This document shows, piece by piece, positions 47,660-59,691 of a stretch of 64,000 bases of DNA (positions within the stretch are counted from its first letter, which is position 1; the number at the start of each line of letters is the position of its first letter). The stretch lies in contig NC_077222.1 in NCBI RefSeq assembly GCF_024763615.1, positions 105,123,417 to 105,187,416 on the forward strand. The letters run 5' to 3'. A program made the position numbers and the translations under genes. Source of the DNA: Phlebotomus papatasi (taxonomy: Eukaryota > Arthropoda > Insecta > Diptera > Psychodidae). The notes under the pieces are model-generated. The model was not told where the DNA came from, made no database searches, and worked only from the letters and a program-made list of their open reading frames with translations.

Positions 47660-47995
47660 CCCTATTCTAGTAAAGGTTCCCGAGGTTTCCCGAGCTTCCT
47701 GTGAGTTTCCTAAAAAAAAAAAGAATGTGTGCGTTCTCCTAGGTCTGAATTCCCCGTCCTCCCCGTCAGTTCCCTGAAGGAAAAATGGTTCTCAAGATTC
47801 CCTAAAATATTCGCCGGTTTCTAGTGTGAGTTTTTAATGAGTGTCCTGAAAAATGGAAGAATTTCCCAGGTTCCCTGAAAAATTTATGAGTTCCCCGGTT
47901 TTCCTGTGGGGTTCCATTTTGGTTCTCAGTGACTTTCCTTAAAAAATGTACTGAATCCCCGGATTCCTCGAAGGTTTCCTGGGTTCTCAATATGT
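47660..47995. repeat. degenerate minisatellite of TTCCCTGAAAAATG units
   Basis: Repeated GGTTCCCTGAAAAATTTATG, TTCCCGAGGTTTCCCGAG and TTCCCCGG words of about 13-20 bp. Distinctly more GC-rich than the flanks. Confidence 0.65.
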
Positions 47996-47999
47996 TTTC

Positions 48000-50770
48000 T
48001 TGCCAGATTGACTCGAGATGGAATTAGTTACCCCTTGACTTTTATTGCGTATCATGAAAAATATTTTCTCAATTGTTGTTAATATACTTGCAAAATCTTT
48101 ATTAAATTCGAATAGTGAACAATAAGTAATATCAATTTGGCAAAATATCAAGCATACCAAAAGGTATGGTAACAGAAGTTTAAGTTTAAAAAAAAAACCA
48201 GATTCTAGAAACAATATTCAATTAGTACTGTTCTAACTTATCACTGCTTATTTGTTGCTTGTAGAATAAGCCACGCTCCTTATTGCAAAATAATAAGTAA
48301 TAATAATAAAAGGTTCCTTTATACTCTGTATATTCTGAAGAAATATCAAACTGATTTATCAAAGCTGAATTTGTAGAAAAAGTGAGAGACTTGGTTAGAG
48401 TGACGAAGAGAATTCAAAATATCTAACTCCCTGAAACTACTGGGTTAAATTTTCGAATTGGTCAGAAAATGCTTTTTGGGTATTCTCTTGAAATTGGCCT
48501 AAAAGCGCCTCTCGCGGCAATGTTAGGAACTTGAAATGTTCAGAGAAGTTCCAAGTAAATCCAATACCTTTCCAAAAAATCTCAATTTGAGTAAATCGGA
48601 TGGGTAGTTTAGTTGGAAAACCGCAAAAGATGAAAAAAGAGAAATTTTTGAAGTTCAAAACAATTTTTCGTGAAATTTTCTCGCATTCCGAGCATAAAAG
48701 TTCTCACCAATTTTGCATTTGATCTCTTTGTCTTGTTTCCACCAAGCCATGGCAATATTTGCAAGTTTTCCCGAAACATTTTCACTAATCATGCTGAGGA
48801 TTAAAGAGGTATGAAATGTTTTTCATAAATTTGCATACAATGGCAATAACATTAATTCAACGAATATTCTACATGCCAAATTATGAATGGAAGAAGAAGG
48901 AAGAAAAAATGCTGAAAAGGACTCAATTCTCACTTGAACTTTTGCCTCTTTCGCTGAAATGTTTGAAGTTATTTGCAAATAGGACAATTTATTTGTAAAT
49001 TTAGATCTTTCACGGAAATCCATTAAGTGTTGTGTATAATTTATATTGTCAGCTGGATTTTGCGGGCTTTCTCGAAGTGTCTTTTTTTATTTATTTATTT
49101 TGCATTTTCCATAGAGGAAAATTCACTGCAGGACAATTTTGATTTGAGAGTGGTACGATGCTGTAACAATGAATTGACAAAGAATTTGCAGGAAGAGATG
49201 AAGGAAGGAAGATTCTAGGAGTAAAATCTCTGAATGTTCTTATTGCTGTCTCTCTTTCAACTTTTTAATGACTTGTTGTTTGTTGAACATTTTCTTTGGG
49301 AAAAGAGAAAGAGAGGAAGAAGTGAATGTGTGTGTATTTCTCATTGTGCCATATATGATGAAAATATATTTTAAAATTTTCCTTGATACATTGTCTAAAG
49401 TTTGGCCATTAAATAAAATAAGCAAGATTGGTTGAATTCTGTATTTGCTATAATGGCTTTTCTCAGGGTTTTTCGGTGCACTGCAGAAGTTGTTTATTTT
49501 ACAAAAAAAAAGAATAAATGTGGATGGAGTTCTTTGTGGGAGAGATGAGTGGTTGGAAGAAAATTTGTCTTACGTTGCGAAGAAGGTATTCTTGGTTAAA
49601 TCATTTACTTTTCCTATTGTTGTTTTTTTTATTCATTATTTTGATACAATTTTTGACATGTCAGTATATTTATAAATTTGCTGAATGCCATTATCCTCAT
49701 GCTTTCTTCCCTTTCTTTCCACGAGGAACTTTGGAAAAAATGCAATTATGATTTGTTTTTTTTTGTCCTGTTTTGTTATTTGGGTAGATTTGTTCTATTT
49801 GCCCCTGGTCGCAGGAATTGAAATTATAGGCAGCGCACAAGTATTTTTGTCAAGCAAATTAATTTATTTACAGTCAAATTAAAAGAATAAAATGTTTTTA
49901 GGTATCTCAGTTGATTATTTTGATTCGAAATCTCACTTCCGAAATAAATAACCGACTTTCAGTCCATGTTTTGCCTACCTTTCGGCACATAAAATCGTTC
50001 TTGTTTGCAGTGTTTTATGTTAAAAAATCTGCTCCAAAATCAGCTGTCTTATTGGAAAATTCGTCATTTATTTAATTGTTCGTGTTATCTTTACGTAATG
50101 CTGACTTTCGTGTTATCTCTGCGATGAGAAATCTCTCTACCTTTTGGGGGAATTCCTTCCTATGCCAAGACAATAATAAGCTTTAATGATTTCAAGTAGT
50201 GAGTTTTTCAAGAGTTCAATAGTGTGTTCACTAACTGGAATATCTGTGCTATTATCAATGATATTTCACAGATTTCGTTAATTGACTCTCTTGTCTTAAA
50301 TTTTACTACACCAAAATATAAAAAGATCGTAAAGGAAATAGACAGATAAACCTAGATCAGTTTATTGTAGGTGAGATTCTTAACGTGAGAAAACTCGGAT
50401 TGCATGAAAATTCGATTTGGAATATAGACCAGAATCTCCTCTATAATTTTGTCCCAAAACTTGATCTTATCAGTTGCACGGTAGCCGAGAAAAAAATTTT
50501 TTTTTTGATTTGGAACGCGTTTTTTGACCACAGCGGGCATTTTTTCCATATGACGAACTACAGCAATATCCAAGAATGATTGAATTGATTTATTAATTTA
50601 AACTTTATTTTAAATAAAATCACTTTTTTACACTAAAATTACAAAATCGGACAGCTCGCATTGCCTGAACAAAAAATAATGTTTAGACAAAATATAGATT
50701 ATAATGTCCTCTACAATAATGGCGAAGTAATCATAAAAATCGGTAAAGCAAGTATCGAAATAATTGTGGT
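48000..50770. other. no gene seen; unique AT-rich sequence
   Basis: Short ORFs on both strands, none with domains. No tRNA-like or TIR structure recognised. Confidence 0.45.
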
Positions 50771-50774
50771 TATG

Positions 50775-50942
50775 TGTTATACGGGCTTCAAACCTAAGGT
50801 TTACCTATATGGCTTAACTACTCTAATTTTTAATCAATTATGATTTTTTGGAAAAATTTAACTTAGGATTGGATTATTAAGATTTTAAGACATTCGGAAA
50901 CTGGGCTAAACCTCTAGTCTGAAACCAGCCTTACGAAAATTG
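50775..50942. mobile_element. MITE with TTTAG(C/T)C-type arms, copy 2
   Basis: The left CGGGCTTCAAACCTAAGGTT and the reverse complement of the right GGCTGGTTTCAGACTAGAGG pair, then GTTTA. It matches 46447-46680. Confidence 0.65.
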
Positions 50943-50944
50943 GT

Positions 50945-51480
50945 TTTTTGTCTGTGGTGCCCCTAGCGTTGGTCCTATGAACTTAAAATGTCATAGAAAG
51001 TTGTAGCGCTATACGAGACCTTTAATTTGCGCCCTCACTTGTTAAAATCTGTCAAACAGAACCGGAGATATAGCGGTTTGAATTTCGTGAAGTTTGACTA
51101 CTCGTATCTCCGGTTCTATAGTAACCACAGCGAATCCACGCCACTTTTTGGACAAGTCATAGACTAGACTAGAACTCTCTAAAATTTGATCAATATGCGC
51201 AATAGAGTTTTTGAGAAAAATGAGTATAAATTGACGCTATCGCAGCGCCACCTGTGGTGACTTTTTAAACTTCCATCAGAAAGTGCTCATCGAGACGAAA
51301 TCAAAAACCAAGAATTTAGGGCAAAATGTTAATTAAAACCGGAGATATAGAGCGGTCAATTTCCGAACTTTGACCCCCTATAGCTCGGGTCAGGGATTAT
51401 CGATCGACTTAAATATTGTCATACAGAAAAACAAATGTTCAACTGTCAAAAAAAAAATTTTCTTTTGTTTTCAAGAAATT
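50945..51480. repeat. repeat with AACCGGAGATATAGCGGTTT words
   Basis: AACCGGAGATATAGCGGTTT (51060), ATCTCCGGTTCTA (51105) and AACCGGAGATATAGAGCGGT (51338) recur, with a related ATCTCCGGTTCTAATTA at 52905. This looks like the interior of an unclassified repeat; no open frame. Confidence 0.4.
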
Positions 51481-51901
51481 GTAGTTCAGGTTGCACTTGT
51501 CTTTTATAAGAAAATTGCTTTTTGAAGAGTACATGAAAGTGAAATAAATTAAACAAGTCAATATCTTTTAATAAATAAAATTTAATATTGCGTTTAATTT
51601 CAAAATTTTTGACTTACGGTTCGAAACATGATAGTAAGATAATAAACACGTCCAAAAGTAGTTCCGGCGCATCATAAAAAAAAAACAATGTCTGGCTCTT
51701 TTCAATAAACTTACAACGCAAATTCTCTTGATCAAATCTCGACTCATTCCAATTTTTTTCAATTGTTTTTTAATTTTTTATTCTTTATTCTACTAGGATT
51801 TTTAATTTTGAGGGTAATATATACTTAAAGTGCTTAGTAGAGGTTTCACATGTTTTCTAAACATAAAACCGTGCCGTTAATGATAAAGCGTTAATTTGAT
51901 G

Positions 51902-52141
51902 ATCCCGTCTGACAGAGGATAAGGGGGCCAGCGTTGAGCCAATAATTAACACTCAGCTTTAGGAACCATTTTAGCCCTCATCGGCAAGATCCAAGTGGTA
52001 GGCCCGAATTAATGAACGCAAAACAGTGTTCTTCACATATATTTGGTAAGGGGTATTTTGTATGGGACCTTCTTAAAAGTAAGGTGTGATAGATCGGGGT
52101 TAATTCAGGCTATAGTCCACGCTTATCTGGTCAGACGGGAT
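51902..52141. mobile_element. TIR MITE with ATCCCGTCTGAC ends
   Basis: The left end ATCCCGTCTGACAGAGGATA and the reverse complement of the right end ATCCCGTCTGACCAGATAAG form TIRs of about 20-28 bp. 240 bp, non-coding. Confidence 0.75.
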
Positions 52142-52144
52142 ATT

Positions 52145-53478
52145 TCGTTTGCAAAGAAAGCATTACACTCAATCCCGGTATTTATGCACATTTTTGGGAC
52201 CGAAAAAAAACGCGCGAAATGGCATTACGCATCGAGAAAATTTGCATACCAGCAGGGGCCTTTATTTTTAAGTAAATCGGCCGTAGAACGAATTTCACGC
52301 GGAGTAAAAGTAGTTCAAACAAAAAGATTCAACAGTTTAATAGAAATGCATTAACAAACAGTACGTTTTGGCCAGAGTTCTTCAATAAATGGTTAGAATA
52401 TTTAAAAACTTTACCTTAATAAAAGAAATTAAAGTTTTATTCTGAAAAAGAAGCACAGTATTTTCAAATTTCCCGCGTCGCAACGTTGTATACATTCAGG
52501 CGTATTTCAAAAATGATTTCATAAATTGACTCCCAATGGTAAGCAAACTTGCATAATTGTATGCTCATAATTCCATCAGATGCATAATCCCGAAGTCCCG
52601 AAGGACTTAATGCCGGGACTGTGAGTGTACTTAAATTTATAAACAAAAACTAAATTTAATAGAAAATTATTTTTTTTTTATCAGTTTGACATCTGTGATT
52701 TTTTTTTAATTTAAGAATATTCAATATTGTTACACGGTGCGACAAAATTTACCTTTTTGTGGGTGTCTTTGACGAGAGTGCCAAAACTTGTTAGAGGGTC
52801 ATTTAAGGACCTCAAATCTGCAATCCGTTTGTCCGGGTCACCTCTAGATTTTTTTGAAAAAGCATATTTAGTTTTTTGATGTTTTATAAAATTCAAAAAT
52901 TCATATCTCCGGTTCTAATTATTCGGTGGTAGTCACACAAAGGTAAACTGACGTGTAATTTCATCCTCTATAACTCTTGTGAACATATCAAGCATCTACG
53001 ATGAAAATGAAGTATATTTTTTAAAGATTTTTTGAAAAAGAGCACCCAAAATGTTGCATTTTTCTGTGTTTTTTCCATCTTCTAGTAATTTTCCCACTTT
53101 AATAGAGCATTTTATATGTCAAATAACTATGCCTAAAAGTTAGAGAATTTAATATTCTTTCATATCTTTTTGGTTTAAATTTTCTATCCTAATTCGTTTA
53201 TTCACAATAATTTATTGAAAATAAAATGCATTATTATAAAAATAAAATCTCTTATTATATATAATTATTTGGTATCTTTGTCTAACCTACTGAAGAGCAT
53301 TCTCTTTTGCACTCTCACTTACACATTTCATATAAAAAGAGGCGAAATGAAAGAAAGAGACGTATTTAGAAATAGAGAGAGAAGAATAGTTGTTATGAGT
53401 GCCAAAACGAGATGAGAAATGGTAAACTAGATGCTTTGCGGGTTCACTGTGTACGAATCATGCCTACAGTCTCCTAAA
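52145..53478. other. no gene seen
   Basis: An ORF at 52043-52354 crosses the MITE boundary, so it is not a gene. AGTCCCGAAGGACT (52590-52603) is a small palindrome. No other structure. Confidence 0.4.
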
Positions 53479-54400
53479 TAGGGTGGAATAACCGGCTATC
53501 GCCATGTTTAGGAAAAAAATAAATTTATTTAATCATAACTTTTGAATCCTTGTTACAAGATAAGTCAAATTTGACACAAAGTTACTTAGATGTATTGGCT
53601 CTAGATACGTGAAAACAATAATCCTAGAACATAACGCTGGACTACTTAAAAAACTGATTTTTATTAATAATGCAAAAATAACCATTTCGTCGCCACTTTT
53701 TACCACTTTTCGCCAGTTTTGTAAAATTTGTAACCACTTCTCGCCACCCATTTGAAAAGAACCACACTCGGTTATTTTAGGCAATGCTATGAAAAGAATA
53801 CATTCACCATTTCTCTTTCCTTATGATCACTTTATTATTACTCTCTTTAAATGATTTTTCTTCACTTTTATTTGAGAAATCAAATTATGGGGCTTTTGCA
53901 GAAAGTAAACAATGCAGATTTGACAACTGAGAATGTACGAAGTGAAGTTAGCGTCGCCTATTGAAAAGATATGGCGACAGGTGGTAAAATCAATTCCAGA
54001 ATATTACCACTTCTCGCCATGCCTCATTTTTATACAAAAATAATATAAAATGAAATATTAATTGACTAAATACAAATTTTATGTATTCCACAAGTGCAAT
54101 TAAATATTCAATAGACAAATTATTTACCCAAATAGGTATTTTTGGCCTGATGAAAATTTGACGACACTTAGTACATTTGGTAAGATATTGGATTCGATGC
54201 ACTTGCTTAAAATATTGCTCTAAAAAGTGATCAAAATCGTGAATCCAAAACGAATAATTATTATTTTTCGATTCTATACGTAGAAGCAGAAACAATACAA
54301 AAAAATTGCGACTCATTTATTTCATAAATTGCGAAAAATAGCGATTTCAATGTAAGTGGCGAGAAGTGGGGCACTGGCGAGAACTGGTGATTCCACCCTA
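53479..54400. mobile_element. TA-flanked TIR element, 0.92 kb, with CCACTTCTCGCCA subterminal repeats
   Basis: The left end TAGGGTGGAATAACCGGCTA and the reverse complement of the right end TAGGGTGGAATCACCAGTTC are inverted. ACTTTTCGCCAG, CCACTTCTCGCCA (twice on plus) and TGGCGAGAAGTGG-type (minus) words occur near both ends and inside. No transposase frame; the 108-codon minus ORF at 53990-54316 has no known domain. Confidence 0.75.
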
Positions 54401-54706
54401 CTGCTTAAAAATTTTCGGTCGTGAACTAAGGTAATATTTCATGTTTATTTTTTTATTTATTTATTTATTGAAATATGCATATAATAATATATATCATGTG
54501 CTTAGATCTGTAGAACTGTATAAGATCTTTAATAATTGAGTTGGTCAAAGTGAAAGAGCATATCGTAGGGAAGACCGGGGTAGATCAGCCAACAAGTGTA
54601 TTTTTCCGTTTTTATAATTTCTGAAGAACTTGTTTAAATCAGATTAAGAAATATTTCAATTAATAGAGAGGAAGGTAATTACTGTGAATAGTAGTTTGTG
54701 CTCGTA

Positions 54707-55136
54707 TAGGGTAAGTGTGCCAAATTTCGGCATAGTTGCATCCAAGCGACAAAGTCTCAAGTTTGAAATGTAATATTTTTAATAAAAATTGAATATTTTT
54801 GTTACTCTTTTATAAGGAATGTTGCTTGGAACCTTGCAGACAATTTATGATCTTTATTTTCTCAAAATTATTCTTAATACATTTTAAAATGAATAAAAAT
54901 GTAGACATAGCATTGGTTGCCTATTTCGGCCACCTTCATTCTCATAGTTCCTTGTCCTTCCGGAATTCTTTAAATATCTTTTTCAGATCATCTTGTTTAT
55001 AGAAGCTATGTTTTTTGCTATTTTTTTGCATTGTACAATTTCAAGAGTATCCAAAAACTAAAAATTCATGGAAATTCGAGGAACAAAAAATATGGCCGAA
55101 ATTGCAAGCTGGCCGGAATTTGGCACACTTACCCTA
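54707..55136. mobile_element. TAGGGTAAGTGTG MITE, well-preserved copy
   Basis: Starts TAGGGTAAGTGTGCCAAATT and ends TTTGGCACACTTACCCTA, with clean inverted ends and flanking TA. Very close to 26744-27177. Confidence 0.9.
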
Positions 55137-55139
55137 AAT

Positions 55140-57140
55140 AGCTTCTTTTTGTTGTGAGAGACTCAATTATAAAGAAATGAAAAATATGTGTTTTTCAAAA
55201 TGAAAATATTTACGCGTACCCCATTAGAACCGTTTAGGCATATATTTGAAGTATCTTTAAAAAACGACTTATTTATTGCTGCCAACAAAACACAATTTAG
55301 AAGTGATAATGTTGCCATTAATAGCCAAATTGTGAATTTTATGTTTTTAGAACCGGTGTGGATAAATTTGTGAAGTAATTGTAATTAAAATTAGAGACTA
55401 TAAAATATTATCTCAAAGCAATGCCTTTTGTTCAGTGTGGAAAGAGAAGGTCCCGTATCTTAGTTCTTGTTCGAGTGTCTGGTTGAGTTTTCTGATAATG
55501 GTTCTTCTTTTACGCAAGAAATTCGTATTTTATTTACCATCCAAGACCAAAAGTATCGTAAATATTTATTTTTTTTGCAAAGAAATACACATATTTACAA
55601 TGTTGAACGCGCAATTAAGCACAAACGGTGTCCTTTTTGGCGCTCTGAAGAAGTTTAAAATGGGCTGAATTTTGCGATTTTCAGAGTTAAGAGACATTTG
55701 GAGGTGAGAGAGAAGAAATTGCTCTTTTACCGGGTAGAGAATATTTTTGAGGATGGTGAAGTAAATGCAGATTTGTCTTTATGAGTACTTTTGTTTCTAT
55801 ATTTTCACCATAAATTATTTTGTATTATAATTTAAGATGTTGAATGTACCTGTGAGACGATGAGAGTTTTGAGGGGGGAAGGGGATGGGAAAACTTCTTA
55901 TAACTAATGGGTTTTTTCTCTTTAGCCTTTTAAGCATAACAACAAATCTCATATTTTCATTTTTGGGAATGGTGGTGGATTGTCTTTTTGGCATAAAGAG
56001 GGTGTTTTTGCGTGGGTGTACCTGTGTGACATTGGGATAAAAAGCTTCCAAAAGACAAGTTATATACAAGAAAGTGTTGAGACAGAGAGTCTTCAAGTAA
56101 TACCTATGTCTTTTGCTTAAATTATTCTTTGACTGAATTTTAAATTATTCTAGAGAAGTTTTTGGATTGAAATTAACTTATTCAAAAGACAACCCAGTGT
56201 ACCAGGATTCACCTTTTGCGGAAAAGGTGCACTTAGAAAAATTTTGTTGTAAAATATGGGCAAAACAGGGTTTGGTTTTAGCATGAAATTGTAAGATCGA
56301 ACCAATGTCGAGGCTTGATTTTACTCCCAGCAGGTTTAAGTACAAGGAGTTCCGGCTTGAGTGAAAACGGTTTGAACGAATTTGATATGACTTACCTACT
56401 TTTGAGAGCTCATTTATAAAATAATTTTTGAATTTTGAAGTAGATTTCTTGTAAACCGTTGGCGCTGACAATGAGCTGAAAAATTGGTGTTGAAATTTTT
56501 TTACATACATCATGGCGTTTCCATAGCCTATTCCAAAGACCTCTCCTGTGGCTATACAATGGAGTGAATACGTAGGCTTTTTTTCGGTCCCGAGAATTTC
56601 TTTAAAGGTTACCCAAGAAGCAGAGTACCTTAATTCCTGTAGAAACTCTTAAGCCGTTTAATAGTAGGGGAAAGCTTACTACATTCGGACAACTCAAGCT
56701 TCGGGCAATTAATTTTTTTCTCTATGTTCCTTATGGATTTCAGCCACAGTTCTTTTCTTAAAATTTGACGCATTGGACTAGCTAATTAAATACAATATTA
56801 TAAAGGGCCAAATTCATTTATAACACATTGAAAAAAATGATTTGTGCGAAGCAATGATCGTCCGAAGGTAGCGGGCTTTTCAATACATTGCTTCACTTTA
56901 AGTGGTCTCAATGACGGAACCAAGAGCGCTATAAGCTGGCTATAAGAATTTTCGTTCTATAACGCCTTAGAGTATTATAAAGAAAAAGTAGTTTCTTGGG
57001 TTGATTTTTTAGGTTTCTTAAAAGAAAATCAAGGTTAGTTTAATGATACGAAGGTCGACTTTCAAGGTAGTTATTTGAATGCCACAACTCCGTATATCAA
57101 ATTGTTTGGCCTGTAATTCGGATAATTAACGGGCAAACAG
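55140..57140. other. no gene seen; several unassigned ORFs
   Basis: Frames at 55188-55373, 55435-55668 and 56178-56513 have no recognised domain. TAGGGGAAAGCTTACTACAT at 56667 resembles the left end of a TA-GGG element, but no matching right end was found. Confidence 0.35.
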
Positions 57141-57143
57141 CTT

Positions 57144-57397
57144 CACTGAGAAAAAAACGAGGGTGCGATTTACTTTTTTTCCTCATAATTTTAACACTTT
57201 TTAAGTGTAAAAATATATCAACATTTTTAAATGTTAATTTTACACCTTTTTAAGGGTAAAATTAACATGAAAAGGGTAACTTTAACCCCTAATACACCTA
57301 AGAAGAATAATAATTTTCACCGATTTCGGATCAATACTGCAGGGTAAAATTAACATTTCCGGAATGTTATTTTAACTTTTTCGGATTTCTGTCACTG
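57144..57397. mobile_element. CACTGAG-ended MITE, copy 3
   Basis: Starts CACTGAGAAAAAAACGAGGG and ends TCGGATTTCTGTCACTG. Full-length homologue of copies 1 and 2 with the GTTAATTTTACACCTTTTTA interior. Confidence 0.85.
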
Positions 57398-57399
57398 TT

Positions 57400-58380
57400 G
57401 ACGCCATGCTTCGAAAGTTCTTTGAGCCTTAAAAATACGTTGAGGGTTTATCTCCTTAATAACAAAATAGTAAGACTTAACTGAATTTCTTTACAACACT
57501 CTAGGTAAAGAAGTGTAGTTTTTAAACTCGTTCCTAACCTCTGCCTGTATTAAAAGTACACTTGTACAAAGTTCAGATGTTCACTCCCTAGGTGTAAATC
57601 CAAACCTCTTTCTTACACTTATTTCAAACCCAGCACCCTGCCACTTACTTTCTCAAAGTGCACAAGTGAGTTATGTTGCGAGCTTGATGAGGATGATGGT
57701 GATGAAAATACTATTAGAAAAGGACATTTTTTGCGCTATATCAGAGACTTTTTTTTCTATTTTTCTTCTGGAAGTCACAAGGGGGGTGGTTGGGTATGAG
57801 TATAAAAAAGAAGTCAGAGGATAGAGCCATAAAACACAACCGGTGTCACCACCATCCGGTGTCAGTTCGATTTTGTTGCAAACACACCCCATTATAATGT
57901 GTATAATGTGAATGAAATACTATAGATGGGGTGGGAATGGATGAGAGACAACGCCTAATGACCTCCTATTGAATAATTACAACACCTTAATGCCTCGTGG
58001 GTGTCCAATGAGTTTTTAATGTCACCATACTGTGCGGATTGGAAGACAGTTTTCCTGGATTGAGATTCTTGGATCTCTATGCTGAGGAAGTAAATTTTAA
58101 CTTGGTCGAACTCAGATATTCGCAGATATCGAATGGACATTAGAAAAGATTGACAAATCAGGCTAAAATTCGGTCATGACTTTCTGAAGAGTTATGAAGT
58201 TCCTCTGGGAAGTCTACGTTGCTCAATATTTTGAAATCGGTGGGTCTCAATTTTAGCAATTGGAATTTTCCCGAGTGTACAACATGCAACTTCTTTGAGA
58301 ATTGCTAATACAGTCCATGGTTCAACCCAGAAATCCTTATCTTCCGTTAAACATTTAAATTGAGTACATCAACGTAACCC
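57400..58380. other. no gene seen
   Basis: Unique sequence without recognisable exons or repeats. Confidence 0.4.
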
Positions 58381-58384
58381 TATA

Positions 58385-59345
58385 GCCTCTATAGCCAACG
58401 GCCGCAGCGATTCCACTGGATTTCCAGCAGCCTTTTCTGCCATGTCCGCTGATTTTACCGCTAAAAATCCGCGTGGAATTCCCCGAAATTTACCGCTCAA
58501 AATCCGCATAAGCTTCCGAGGTGGAATTTGGCGCTAAATTTCTTCCTAGCGTTCCATGGACGTTTGCGGAACTCTGTATAGGACCGTCTAATAAGAAATA
58601 TCCGCAAGTTTCCATGGACTTTTCTTTGACGAATATTTCCACGGCTTTTCCTATGGATTATTAGCGTATAATCGGCAGTCAGCCCTTTTAAAAATTTTGA
58701 AAAATCCTCTTTATTTCCACGAAATCCTCCGTGGAAATTTCCATGCAACGGCCTTAGTGGCTTCCGTGGTTTAATATTACGGAATTCCACGACTTTTCCC
58801 GCGGATTTTTTAAATATATTTTTCTTCAAAAAAAATTTAAAAAAATTGATTATAAATTTCGTGGAACTTTCATAGAGAATTTCCAGAAAAAAATCCACAA
58901 ATATGGACGATCAGTGCCAATTGGCAGCTTAGAACTTGGAGAGTGTTCATCTATCAGACGAACACTCAATTGTTCTACTTTTGAATTGAAAATATTGCTA
59001 CCATATCGTTCATTTGAGTATGTCTAGTTCGGAAGAATTATAGCAGGGCGAAAAATAATTGCAGTATTTTCGCGTTTACTGCCATGGAGTCTTGGTCGGA
59101 AAGATATCAGAGAATATGCTCTGAATATTCAATGGAAATTTTGAATCAATTTCCAGGGAATGCTCTCAGATATGTTGCAAGAAAATTCCTCGGAGTTTTT
59201 TCCAGGAAGTTTCCTCGGAGTTTTTTTCTCCAAGTGGAATATTAGCGTTCATTTCCACGGAAACTCTCGCGGTAAAATAGAAGACAAAATCCAGGGAATT
59301 TTCTGTTACTCTGAAACTTTGCGGCCGATCGGCTACAGGGAAGTG
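58385..59345. repeat. degenerate repeat rich in TTTCCACGGAAA / CCGCGGA words
   Basis: Recurrent words such as TCCGCGTGGAATTCC, TTTCCATGGAC, GTGGAAATTTCCATG and TTCCACGGAAACTC fill about 0.9 kb. The 133-codon minus-strand ORF at 58497-58898 (His/Arg/Gly-rich) is a translation of these words. Confidence 0.55.
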
Positions 59346-59691
59346 CCCACATGGACTCAGGCTGATCCTCGAGAAGCTGTAATATACTGAGGGTTTCGGT
59401 TTATCGATCAGAGGTCCTTTACATAAATTTCCTTTACCATATCTCCTACATGCAAACTTTATAGTCTAAATATTTGCAAGGATCAACCTGAACCTATTTG
59501 GACCCTAAAGAGTTAATGAGAAAAAACTCTTCTTATTAGACACAAGGTGTGAATAAGTGGCTCTCAAATTCAACCGTAATTGGCACAATTTTTCTAAGAA
59601 ATCGACAGATCCGCATGTTGAATATGCCATGTTGATTCACAAAAATCGGTAGATCGGCACGACTTTAGCGAAAAATCGGCAAATTCAATGG

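Noticed and set aside
56178..56513. 111-codon minus-strand ORF
   Set aside because: No recognisable domain and no neighbouring exon or promoter.
58497..58898. 133-codon minus-strand ORF with HGNFHGGFRGN-like repeats
   Set aside because: It is a translation of the degenerate TTCCACGGAAA array, not an independent gene.
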